Shown piece by piece: positions 1 to 5,044 of a DNA stretch of 5,044 bases. A program made the position numbers and the translations under genes. The stretch's first letter is position 1; every line of letters begins with the position of its first letter. The notes under the pieces are model-generated. The model saw only the letters and a list, made by a program, of their open reading frames with translations, ran no database searches and was not told where the DNA came from. The stretch comes from JBBKWJ01 sp037968895. Lineage in GTDB: Bacteria > Actinomycetota > Acidimicrobiia > Acidimicrobiales > SZUA-35. The DNA lies in the NCBI GenBank assembly GCA_037968895.1, contig JBBKWJ010000299.1, forward strand, positions 1-5,044, written 5' to 3'.

Positions 1-176
1 TTGAACACGAGCACGATGTCATCGACCTCTTGCTGATGTACACGACCGGTGAGCCATGTGTTCACCTCGGACCGGCTTGCGGAAAGGTTCGCCAGGTCTG
101 CATGGATCGAGCCCTCAAGAGCCGGCGGTGGCGTCGAGGATTGGCTGATCGGCTGGTTTCTTTCGGCGGTGGTCAT
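1..176 (-). CDS. Probable anti-sigma/HATPase-type regulator, N-terminal part (runs off window)
   Basis: This reading frame opens at an ATG at 176-174 and stays open to the window edge, giving 58 codons, so the C-terminal part is missing. The start of the protein is polar and proline-rich (MTTAERNQPISQSS...). It then runs into a segment, residues about 25-58, of the form ADLANLSASRSEVNTWL...QEVDDIVLVF. This resembles the first helix and second conserved block of RsbW-like serine kinase/anti-sigma factors (HATPase_c_2), where a small residue, Arg and a Trp-Leu pair precede an Asp-rich 'DDIVL' helix leading to the ATP-binding Asn box. That box would lie just beyond the edge, so the family is inferred from pattern only. 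An in-frame GTG at 182-180 is an alternative start; a TAG closes the frame 15 codons upstream of the ATG. No good Shine-Dalgarno is visible. The DUF805 gene lies 110 bases upstream on the same strand. Confidence 0.55.
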   Translation of the reverse strand, partial: MTTAERNQPISQSSTPPPALEGSIHADLANLSASRSEVNTWLTGRVHQQEVDDIVLVF

Positions 177-286
177 CGTCACACGGATCAGACGCCGCAG
201 GACCACTCCGGGTCGCGCCTAAGTAACAGAATTTTGCAGATCTCTGGTTTCCGTTATTTCACAGGTCGTGCGAATGCGTATCCACC

Positions 287-694
287 TCAGAAGTACTTGG
301 GAGAACTTCCGAAACGGTTGGAGCGCATCCGTCCGTCCGTTGCCAGCAGGACTATCAATAAAGCAATCGCTGCGGGCGGCAACGCGAGGGCCAGGGCATA
401 CCAACCGGAGCGCTCGATATCGTGAAGTCGTCGAACCGTCACGGCGACCAATGCAACGGTCAGCCAGCAAACGATCGGGGTCGCGAGGGCGAGACCAACT
501 AGTCCCGCTGTGACCGACGCAGTGGCCAGCCCGAAGACAACAACAAGCACCACACTCAGTGCGAGCGAGCCGAATAACACAACGGAGCCGAACTCATACC
601 GGCGCGAGCGCCCCTCATACTCTCGCCACCGTTGGGTAGCACCAAGCCAGAACTGCTCCGAGGGCGGACGTGGAGCCCTCACTCGACCGTTCAT
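287..694 (-). CDS. DUF805 family membrane protein
   Basis: The protein is 135 residues, the usual size for DUF805, a family of small integral membrane proteins of unknown function. The family signature is clear: an N-terminal GRSRRYEF stretch (residues 28-35, the typical 'GRxxRxEFW' block), then hydrophobic helices at about 37-60, 62-87 and 99-118. RRLHD (88-92) and SGW (96-98) form the diagnostic loop between helices 2 and 3, and the C-terminus has the NRFG..P motif (126-132). The start ATG has no strong Shine-Dalgarno. A TATAAC-like -10 element lies about 38 bases upstream on the minus strand, but no convincing -35 accompanies it. The gene is transcribed away from the unknown membrane protein/UbiA pair and toward the partial regulator at the left edge, with which it could be co-transcribed. 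The family is certain; the cellular role is unknown. Confidence 0.88.
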   Translation of the reverse strand: MNGRVRAPRPPSEQFWLGATQRWREYEGRSRRYEFGSVVLFGSLALSVVLVVVFGLATASVTAGLVGLALATPIVCWLTVALVAVTVRRLHDIERSGWYALALALPPAAIALLIVLLATDGRMRSNRFGSSPKYF

Positions 695-709
695 CGCAGC
701 GACCGTACC

Positions 710-733
710 GGAACCCGAGTCGACTACCCGGTT
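710..733 (+). promoter_or_regulatory. ECF-sigma-like promoter motif (GGAAC-N16-GTT)
   Basis: GGAAC at 710-714 is followed after exactly 16 bases by GTT at 731-733. This matches the general form of actinobacterial ECF sigma promoters (SigE/SigH type: GGAAC/T, 16-19 bases, GTT). It lies in the 70-base spacer between divergent genes and would start transcription around 740-745, about 20 bases before the GTG at 765. The spacer also contains an 8-base perfect palindrome, AGTCGACT, at 718-725. Such short motifs arise by chance, so this is a candidate only. Confidence 0.35.
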
Positions 734-764
734 ATATCGAACTAGCGCTTGCCGATAGGAGTTC

Positions 765-1202
765 GTGGGTGGAAACGTATCAGGCGAGTGGCTCTCGCCT
801 CCTGAATCAATTCAGCCAGCCGATCCTGAGCAGCTTCGAGCTGAATCTTCTCCCTCCCCCGATGTAGTCAAGGCGAGCAGTCCTTCGCCATCGATGGTGG
901 TTGCTGGATCGTTGCCGCTCGTGGCGGCAACGATTGGCCTGTTGTCTGGTCTTTCCGTGGGGATCAGAGGGAGCGGCTCCTGGACGTTGGCGCACATGGT
1001 TGAGGCGCTCACGGCCACCGCCTTCATCGGGTTCGGCTTCGGAGGCCTGCTGGTCGCCATGTTTCTTCGGTGGAGTAGGGCACGTTCGACGGGGAGGTTT
1101 TTTCTCTTCGTCTTTATCGCGCTCGCCTACGGACTCGCCGCACTGGCGTCACTGGTGCTCTATATCGGTATTGCGATTACGCGGGATCCACCAGAGTGCT
1201 AG
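765..1202 (+). CDS. Small predicted membrane protein of unknown family, upstream of UbiA gene
   Basis: I do not recognise a family. The 145-residue frame begins with GTG; a GGAG at 758-761 sits only 3 bases upstream, which is tighter than usual. An in-frame ATG at 894 (residue 44), just before the first hydrophobic segment, is an alternative start. Residues 1-43 are polar and rich in Ser, Pro and Glu with no signal peptide, probably a cytoplasmic tail. Three hydrophobic segments follow at about 45-67, 81-101 and 111-137, with a basic loop (RWSRARSTGR, about 102-111) between the second and third. The C-terminus is short and polar. The codon pattern looks coding throughout. The stop codon overlaps the start of the UbiA prenyltransferase gene, so the two are probably one operon and possibly act together at the membrane. 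The overlapping frame at 901-1473 looks like a shadow because it is Arg/Ser/Pro-rich and runs through the UbiA gene. Confidence 0.68.
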   Translation: MGGNVSGEWLSPPESIQPADPEQLRAESSPSPDVVKASSPSPSMVVAGSLPLVAATIGLLSGLSVGIRGSGSWTLAHMVEALTATAFIGFGFGGLLVAMFLRWSRARSTGRFFLFVFIALAYGLAALASLVLYIGIAITRDPPEC

Positions 1203-2062
1203 CCCTAGCCCCACTCGCGGTCGCTGCGCACGCCGGGTGGTCTCACGGTCGCGTGCTCGAGCGGTTCATTCGTGTGAGAAACGCGAAGCTCCCGGCCGCG
1301 GTCTTTCTGGCTGCGGGCGTGACCCGCCAGGCAGACCGGCAGACGCTCATCCTTGGTACAGCTATCCTCGTCCTCACCTACGGATTTATCGTCGTGTACA
1401 ACGACATAACCGATGTGGCTTCCGACCGCATGAACCGGCGGTCGTTACCGCTCGCGACGGGAGCACTCACTGAGCGGGACGCGCTAACTCTTCTCTTCTG
1501 CCTGTTGGCGAGCATTTCGACCCTCTTGATCTTCTGGTCCTCGGTTCCGGCCGCATTGTGTGTTGCCGGTGTGAGTGCGGTCGGGTTCGCGTATTCCGCT
1601 CCGGGCGTGAGACTCTCAGACCGCGGGTTCGTGGGGACAGCGTTCCTCGCCTCGGCGTATGTTGCAACCCCGCTCGTACTCGCAGCGGCCTTAACGGACG
1701 GTTCGCTGTTTCGTTCTGCGGGCGTTGCGGTTGTAGGTCTGCCTTTTGCGGTCGCTACATCTCTGTACAAAGACTTTGGCGACGAGAAGGGCGACGAGTC
1801 AATTGGTAAGGCAACGCCATTGGTGCGCTATGGCCATCAAGTGGTGGTGGAGGTAGCGATTTGTCTTCAGATCATCGGCCTGGCTGCGTCGACACTCTTA
1901 GCAATTCTGGTCGAACAATACCTGGGGTGGTGGCTTCCATTCGGCCTCGCGGGCTTGGGCCTGTCACTGGCGCTCCGCACCCGGATCAGAACGAAGTTGG
2001 TCACGCTCCACAGATTCGCAACGACCGGCACCGTTGCGGCGCTCGCGCTTTTCATGGCCTAA
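1196..2062 (+). CDS. UbiA family prenyltransferase
   Basis: This is an integral membrane aromatic/lipid prenyltransferase of the UbiA superfamily, 288 residues, normal for the family. Both Asp-rich motifs that bind Mg-prenyl diphosphate are intact: NDITDVASD at residues 69-77, followed by the usual N..R.LPLATG run (80-89), and DFGDEKGD at 193-200, followed by GKATPLV. A conserved YSAPGVRLSDRG segment (133-144) lies between them. About seven to nine hydrophobic helices fill the rest. The GTG start at 1196 is the first start in the frame and lies inside the end of the upstream membrane protein gene (7-base overlap including its TAG), which suggests translational coupling; a GGGA at 1183-1186 is the only ribosome-site candidate. 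A GTG at 1253 is a less likely alternative. The acceptor (quinone ring, glycerol lipid, porphyrin, sugar phosphate or other) cannot be read from the sequence, and no ubiquinone, menaquinone or chlorophyll pathway gene lies nearby. Confidence 0.9.
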   Translation: MLALAPLAVAAHAGWSHGRVLERFIRVRNAKLPAAVFLAAGVTRQADRQTLILGTAILVLTYGFIVVYNDITDVASDRMNRRSLPLATGALTERDALTLLFCLLASISTLLIFWSSVPAALCVAGVSAVGFAYSAPGVRLSDRGFVGTAFLASAYVATPLVLAAALTDGSLFRSAGVAVVGLPFAVATSLYKDFGDEKGDESIGKATPLVRYGHQVVVEVAICLQIIGLAASTLLAILVEQYLGWWLPFGLAGLGLSLALRTRIRTKLVTLHRFATTGTVAALALFMA

Positions 2063-2096
2063 CGCCCTGCGATATGCGTGACTGAGCCCTCGCGGC

Positions 2097-2102
2097 TAGG
2101 TT
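2097..2102 (+). promoter_or_regulatory. Candidate -10 element for the dodecin gene
   Basis: TAGGTT fits the TANNNT consensus of actinobacterial housekeeping -10 elements. It lies 30 bases before the dodecin ATG, so a start site near 2109 would leave a leader of about 24 bases that contains the strong AGGAG. No good -35 is present 16-18 bases upstream (the best is TGCGTG). A separate dodecin promoter is plausible because 70 bases separate this gene from the UbiA gene. Confidence 0.3.
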
Positions 2103-2120
2103 CGGGGTACGCCCAACCAC

Positions 2121-2125
2121 AGGAG
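2121..2125 (+). promoter_or_regulatory. Ribosome binding site of the dodecin gene
   Basis: AGGAG ends 7 bases before the ATG at 2133. It is one of the two strongest Shine-Dalgarno sites in the window. It fixes the dodecin start and suggests high expression compared with the weak sites of its neighbours. Confidence 0.75.
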
Positions 2126-2132
2126 AATTAGC

Positions 2133-2336
2133 ATGAGCACTGCTCGCGTAACCGAGATCATTTCCGCATCCTCAAACGGATTCGATGAGGCCGTTGCTTC
2201 AGGCATCAGCCGGGCCAACGAGACACTAAAGAATGTGACCGGTGCTTGGGTCAAGGACCAAAAGGTCACCGTGACCGATGGCAAAATCAGCGAGTATCGC
2301 GTAACCCTAAAGGTCACGTTCATCCTCCAAGACTGA
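2133..2336 (+). CDS. Dodecin family flavin-binding protein
   Basis: Dodecins are about 70-residue proteins that assemble into hollow dodecamers. They hold flavins (FMN, riboflavin, lumichrome) and probably buffer free flavin in the cytoplasm. This 67-residue protein has the expected beta-alpha-beta-beta order: a VTEIISASS strand (6-14), a helix with the GFDEAV..GISRANETLKN pattern (about 16-34), then two strands, the last of which, EYRVTLKVTFIL, is the family's signature C-terminal strand. In well-studied dodecins the flavin-stacking Trp follows the 'N-V/I-x' after the helix (NVVWAEV, NIRWFEV). Here that position is Gly37 and a Trp sits two residues later (NVTGAWV, Trp39), on the same face of the strand if register is kept. 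This may be a variant subfamily with altered ligand geometry. The start is set by AGGAG 7 bases upstream. The gene is probably monocistronic and converges on the P450 gene. Confidence 0.88.
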   Translation: MSTARVTEIISASSNGFDEAVASGISRANETLKNVTGAWVKDQKVTVTDGKISEYRVTLKVTFILQD

Positions 2337-2359
2337 GCAGCCGTGTCGCCTAACGTTGT

Positions 2360-2371
2360 CGCTAGCTAGCG
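2360..2371. repeat. Perfect 12-base palindrome at the convergent gene ends
   Basis: CGCTAGCTAGCG is fully self-complementary and spans the P450 stop codon, 24 bases past the dodecin stop. The 29 bases between the two convergent stops hold no T-tract and no long hairpin. This palindrome (4-base stem with an AGCT loop if folded) is the only symmetric element, and it is too short for a convincing intrinsic terminator. Confidence 0.4.
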
Positions 2372-3703
2372 CCGTAAGGACACCTGCATCGGTGCGCCAC
2401 CGGTAGGTCGGTTCACGACCATGCCGACCGGCGCAGGCAAAGTCGCGCTATCAGAAGTGATGTCAAGGCGCTGTGAGAGTCGGCTGATGATAAGAGTGAG
2501 TTCCATCTCGGCCAGAGCGAATCCGAGGCAGTTCCGCGCTCCCCCGCCGAATGGCACCCAGGACGCCTTAGCCGCTACCGCTTGCGCTTCGGTCAACTGC
2601 GAGAAGCGGTCGGGATCGAAACGCAGCGGGTCGATCCAGACGTTGGAGTCGCGCCCAGCGAGGTGTGCTGACCAGAGAATGAGTGTCCCCTTCCGAATCT
2701 GAAAATTGGCGACCTCTATATCGATCACTGCTTCGCGAGGACTAATGACCCCGGCGGGGTGAAGGCGGGTGGTCTCGCGCATTGTCGCGTTGGCGAGCGA
2801 GAGCGACCGCAGCGTGTGCTCATCGGGAATAAGTTCCTGGTTCAGTGGGCCGAACTTTTCATCAGCTTCGGCACGGAGCCGACCCCACAAACCAGGCGAC
2901 AACGACACCCGCCAAATCATCCACGCCAAGGTCGCCGAGGTCGTGTCGTACCCCGCTCCCATCAGACTCACGACCTGATCACGTATCTCGCTGTCGCTAA
3001 GATCGCCGTCCCCCACGAGTTTGGCGAGCACGTCTCGCGGATCGTCTGATGGATTAGCTCGCAGATGAGCGATCTGTTCGTCCACGATCGAGTCGAGGGC
3101 GCGACGATCGGCCCGGACTCGCGCTCGAGCCGTTCGAGGGAAGGGGTGCGGTGTTTGCTTCCACGCCGGTGCCTCCAGATAGTCCTGCGGGCGCTGGAAC
3201 AAATCGCCTATCTCATCAGCTCGTTCGGCAAGCCTGTCCCCGAACAGCGCACGCACGACGATGGTGAGAACCAGTCGCCGCCCGAACGCATAGAGATCGA
3301 TGATCGATGGATCCTGGCCAATTTCGTCCACTGCGAGATCAGCCTTTTCGACGATCATGGGAATCCAACCGTTGAGCGAGCGTCGACTAAAGGCCATCTG
3401 TACCGATCCGCGTCGCCGTCGATGGTCCGCCCCGTCTGAGACGATCATTGACTCGTCGCCGACCACGAATCCTAGAGCGTTGAACTTGTGGCCCCAGCGG
3501 AATGAGTCAGAGCCCAACGCGAAGAGTTCACGAATCGCAGCGGCATCGCCGACAACCGCCATGCGGGCCGGCCCAAAACCCAAGCCGACCACGGGCCCGA
3601 ACCTTGCTCGAAGCTCCTCCAAAACCGGCGTCGGTTGGGATAGCAGTCCCCGAATGAGGCGTGGCTGCTCCCGAAACACTGGACGTGGAGGAGGCGCCGC
3701 CAT
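2366..3703 (-). CDS. Cytochrome P450
   Basis: This is a heme-thiolate monooxygenase of 445 residues, typical for soluble bacterial P450s, with no membrane anchor. It has the full set of signatures: the I-helix oxygen-activation motif GAGYDTT (249-255), the K-helix ExxR as ETTR (310-313), followed by LHP, an FDPDRF meander (about 362-367), and the heme-binding loop FGGGARNCLG (385-394) with Cys392 as heme ligand. The ATG at 3703 was chosen because GAGG precedes it by about 9 bases and because MAAPPPRPVFREQP begins the protein in the usual way. A further in-frame ATG at 3907 would add 68 residues of unrelated-looking sequence and overlap the divergent patatin gene, and a GTG at 3805 is less likely. 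The substrate is unknown; P450s of this kind hydroxylate fatty acids, steroids or terpenoids. No ferredoxin or ferredoxin reductase gene is in the window, so redox partners must be encoded elsewhere. Confidence 0.95.
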   Translation of the reverse strand: MAAPPPRPVFREQPRLIRGLLSQPTPVLEELRARFGPVVGLGFGPARMAVVGDAAAIRELFALGSDSFRWGHKFNALGFVVGDESMIVSDGADHRRRRGSVQMAFSRRSLNGWIPMIVEKADLAVDEIGQDPSIIDLYAFGRRLVLTIVVRALFGDRLAERADEIGDLFQRPQDYLEAPAWKQTPHPFPRTARARVRADRRALDSIVDEQIAHLRANPSDDPRDVLAKLVGDGDLSDSEIRDQVVSLMGAGYDTTSATLAWMIWRVSLSPGLWGRLRAEADEKFGPLNQELIPDEHTLRSLSLANATMRETTRLHPAGVISPREAVIDIEVANFQIRKGTLILWSAHLAGRDSNVWIDPLRFDPDRFSQLTEAQAVAAKASWVPFGGGARNCLGFALAEMELTLIISRLSQRLDITSDSATLPAPVGMVVNRPTGGAPMQVSLRR

Positions 3704-3770
3704 AAACAAGAGCCTCGCACGGGCTACTAGATTGACGCAAGGATGAGAAACGGGCGGCAGGGATGCCCCT

Positions 3771-3785
3771 ACGAGCGCGGCTCGT
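3771..3785. promoter_or_regulatory. Perfect inverted repeat, candidate operator between P450 and patatin genes
   Basis: ACGAGC-GCG-GCTCGT is a perfect 6-base inverted repeat with a 3-base centre. It lies inside the 123-base divergent spacer, 68 bases before the P450 start and 42 bases before the patatin start. Its size and place suit a dimeric repressor acting on one or both genes, although no regulator gene is adjacent. A second, imperfect palindrome (CCAG-N12-CTGG, 3789-3808) follows 3 bases later. An RNA hairpin in the patatin leader is an alternative reading. Confidence 0.4.
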
Positions 3786-3826
3786 CTACCAGGAAGTAAT
3801 TTCACTGGTCCGGGGTTTCCTATCGT

Positions 3827-4672
3827 ATGACCGTTGCGTTCGTTCTCTCGGGGGGTGCCAGTTTGGGCGCCATCCAGGTGGGAATGGCGGCCAGCCTGAT
3901 GGAGCATGGGATACGGCCAGACATGATTATTGGAACTTCGGTTGGCGCAGTCAACGGCTCCTGGCTGGCTGCTGAACGACCAACCGACGGTTTGATAGAG
4001 CTGTGGAGCTCTATGAAAGCTCGCCAGATCTTCCCGATGCGGCCCTTGGCCAGTTGGCGAGGCTTTACCGGACGAAGCGCAAACCTTGTTTCAGATTCAG
4101 GTTTGCGACGGGTCCTGGAACGCAACGTACTATTTGATCGGCTTGAGGACGCCCCGATTCCGTTCTCAGTAATCGTCGCAGACGTGTCGGACGGTCGGGA
4201 GGTACGCCTTGTCGAAGGGCCTGCGATCGAGGCGATTCTGGCGAGTTCTGCCATCCCAGGAGTCTTTCCTCCTGTCGCAATCGGCGGCCGAAACTTCCTT
4301 GACGGCGGCATCGTCAACAACACACCGATTACGCAGGCGATCGAAGCAGGGGCGACCGATGTGTGGGTTCTCTCGACCGGCTACTCATGCGCCCTTCCCG
4401 CTGTGCCTCAGAGTGCGCTCGCCATGGCGTTACATGCGGTAGCACTGCTGATTCAGCAACGACTCGAGCGCGAAACGGTCGGACGATCCTATCCCGTGCC
4501 CGTACACCTCATCCCGCCACCGTGCCCGATCACAGTGACGCCGGTAGATTTCAGCCAGAGCGCTTCGCTCATCGAGCGGGCCTATGCCGGCACAACTCAG
4601 TGGCTCGCCAACGGTCAACCCTACGCTCTCCCTCTCCTCGGTCATCCGCACAGGGCGCAACCTCAACGATAG
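3827..4672 (+). CDS. Patatin-like phospholipase / acyl hydrolase
   Basis: This 281-residue protein belongs to the bacterial patatin family, serine acyl hydrolases that release fatty acids from phospholipids or other esters using a Ser-Asp dyad. All three landmarks are intact: the oxyanion-hole glycine loop SGGASLGA (8-15) right after the first strand, the nucleophile elbow GTSVG (36-40) with Ser38, and the catalytic Asp in FLDGG (157-161), Asp159. SSAIPGVFPPV (140-150) is the usual block before the Asp. The C-terminal part (about 225-265, rich in Pro, with the VDFSQSASLIERAY block) matches the tail of cytoplasmic patatins. There is no signal peptide, so the enzyme probably acts on the inner leaflet or on cytoplasmic lipids. 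The ATG has no clear Shine-Dalgarno, so a leaderless or weakly translated message is possible. It is divergent from the P450 gene and 118 bases from the next gene. Confidence 0.93.
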   Translation: MTVAFVLSGGASLGAIQVGMAASLMEHGIRPDMIIGTSVGAVNGSWLAAERPTDGLIELWSSMKARQIFPMRPLASWRGFTGRSANLVSDSGLRRVLERNVLFDRLEDAPIPFSVIVADVSDGREVRLVEGPAIEAILASSAIPGVFPPVAIGGRNFLDGGIVNNTPITQAIEAGATDVWVLSTGYSCALPAVPQSALAMALHAVALLIQQRLERETVGRSYPVPVHLIPPPCPITVTPVDFSQSASLIERAYAGTTQWLANGQPYALPLLGHPHRAQPQR

Positions 4673-4780
4673 CCCGAGCGGAACAACCGACGATCGCTCC
4701 CGGTTAGGAGAAGGTAGGGTCGACGGCATTGCGCCCAAGCGCCCGGGCCCGTACCAAACCGGCACCGAGCCAGTTCTTAG

Positions 4781-4785
4781 AGGAG
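4781..4785 (+). promoter_or_regulatory. Ribosome binding site of the oxidoreductase gene
   Basis: AGGAG, within AGAGGAG, ends 5 bases before the ATG at 4791 and fixes that start. The 118-base gap after the patatin stop holds no further gene that I can support. A TAGGGT at 4715-4720 could be a -10 element, but no matching -35 is seen, so co-transcription with the patatin gene is also possible. Confidence 0.75.
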
Positions 4786-4790
4786 TCAAG

Positions 4791-5044
4791 ATGACCAAGG
4801 AAACCATTCAAGCCGACGTGGTCGTAATCGGAATGGGGCCTGCAGGAGAGCACGTCGCCGGCACACTGGCTGAGCGCGGTCTCAACGTTGTAGGCATCGA
4901 ATCCGACCTCGTCGGAGGGGAATGCCCTTACTGGGGGTGCATCCCGTCCAAGATGATGATCCGCGCCGCCAATCTGTTGCAGGAGGCCCGTCGGATCGAC
5001 GGAGTCGCAGGCACCGCTACCGTGACGCCGGACTGGACGCCGGT
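4791..5044 (+). CDS. Class I pyridine nucleotide-disulfide oxidoreductase, N-terminal part (runs off window)
   Basis: The first 84 residues of a flavoprotein related to dihydrolipoamide dehydrogenase and mercuric reductase are present; the NAD(P) and dimerisation domains lie beyond the edge. The ADP-binding Rossmann motif GMGPAG (14-19) follows the first strand. Glu37, at the end of the second strand, is placed to bind the FAD ribose. The redox-active disulfide is intact as GGECPYWGCIPSK (42-54), with Cys45 and Cys50 in CxxxxC spacing. Lipoamide dehydrogenases usually read GGTCLNVGCIPSK, so the PYWG filling marks a different subgroup, one I associate with uncharacterised actinobacterial members rather than with the pyruvate dehydrogenase complex. 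The protein uses NAD(P)H and FAD to reduce a disulfide or other acceptor, which is unknown here. No lipoyl-enzyme genes are in the window. Confidence 0.9.
   Translation, partial: MTKETIQADVVVIGMGPAGEHVAGTLAERGLNVVGIESDLVGGECPYWGCIPSKMMIRAANLLQEARRIDGVAGTATVTPDWTP

Noticed and set aside
237..246. CAGATCTCTG short inverted repeat after the DUF805 gene, considered as a terminator
   Set aside because: The stem is only 4 bases with a 2-base loop and has no T-tract on the transcribed strand.
30..425. Open plus-strand frame of 131 residues at the left end
   Set aside because: It overlaps the better minus-strand regulator start and the DUF805 gene. Its product is Arg/Gly-rich with no recognisable motif, typical of an antisense shadow in high-G+C DNA.
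901..1473. Open plus-strand frame of 190 residues
   Set aside because: It overlaps both the membrane protein and the first Asp-rich motif region of the UbiA gene in another frame. The product is Arg/Ser/Pro-rich and low in motif content.
3732..3737. TTGACG resembling a -35 box on the plus strand before the patatin gene
   Set aside because: No -10-like sequence lies 16-18 bases downstream; that position reads CGGCAG.
3704..3907. 68-residue N-terminal extension of the P450
   Set aside because: It would overlap the start of the patatin gene and adds sequence unlike any P450 N-terminus. The internal ATG at 3703 gives a normal length and has a plausible ribosome site.
4674..4706. GAGCG...CGCTC inverted repeat after the patatin stop, considered as a terminator
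   Set aside because: It has a 5-base stem around a 14-base loop with no T-run after it, too weak to call.
4729..4794. Possible 21-residue leader peptide frame (TTG start) whose stop overlaps the oxidoreductase ATG
   Set aside because: The overlap is suggestive of coupling, but the TTG has no ribosome site at proper spacing (the nearest AGGAG is 18 bases away), and the oxidoreductase has its own strong site.
4430..4807. Open minus-strand frame of 125 residues
   Set aside because: It is antisense to the patatin C-terminus and crosses into the oxidoreductase start, both of which are well-supported genes; it shows no family motif.

Overview
The window is a compact, gene-dense bacterial segment of fairly high G+C (about 60% by eye). 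Coding starts are mixed ATG/GTG and Shine-Dalgarno sites are variable. The protein families present (a regulatory HATPase-like N-terminus, DUF805, dodecin, a soluble cytochrome P450, patatin, and an FAD disulfide-type oxidoreductase with an unusual cysteine loop) fit an actinobacterial chromosome. That assignment is an inference from protein style, not from a marker gene.

Layout from left to right. Minus strand: the N-terminal 58 codons of a probable anti-sigma/HATPase-type regulator run off the left edge (1-176), preceded in transcription by a DUF805 membrane protein (287-694). A 70-base divergent spacer (695-764) carries an ECF-sigma-like promoter motif. Plus strand: a small three-helix membrane protein of no family I recognise (765-1202) overlaps the start of a UbiA-family membrane prenyltransferase (1196-2062), so the two are probably translationally coupled. 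A dodecin (2133-2336) follows with its own strong ribosome binding site. Converging on it from the minus strand is a cytochrome P450 (2366-3703). A 123-base divergent spacer with a perfect 6-3-6 inverted repeat separates the P450 from a patatin-like phospholipase on the plus strand (3827-4672). The start of a class I pyridine-nucleotide-disulfide oxidoreductase (4791 onwards) runs off the right edge.

The genes do not form one obvious pathway. UbiA enzymes move prenyl chains onto acceptors in the membrane, P450s hydroxylate lipophilic molecules, patatins cleave acyl esters, and dodecin stores flavin. A membrane-lipid, isoprenoid or quinone theme with flavin handling is possible but is only inference. 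The best candidates for something undescribed are the unknown membrane protein coupled to the UbiA enzyme, and the dodecin with its tryptophan displaced from the usual flavin-stacking position. No RNA gene, CRISPR array, insertion sequence or phage gene was seen. There is no gene-free stretch longer than 300 bases.
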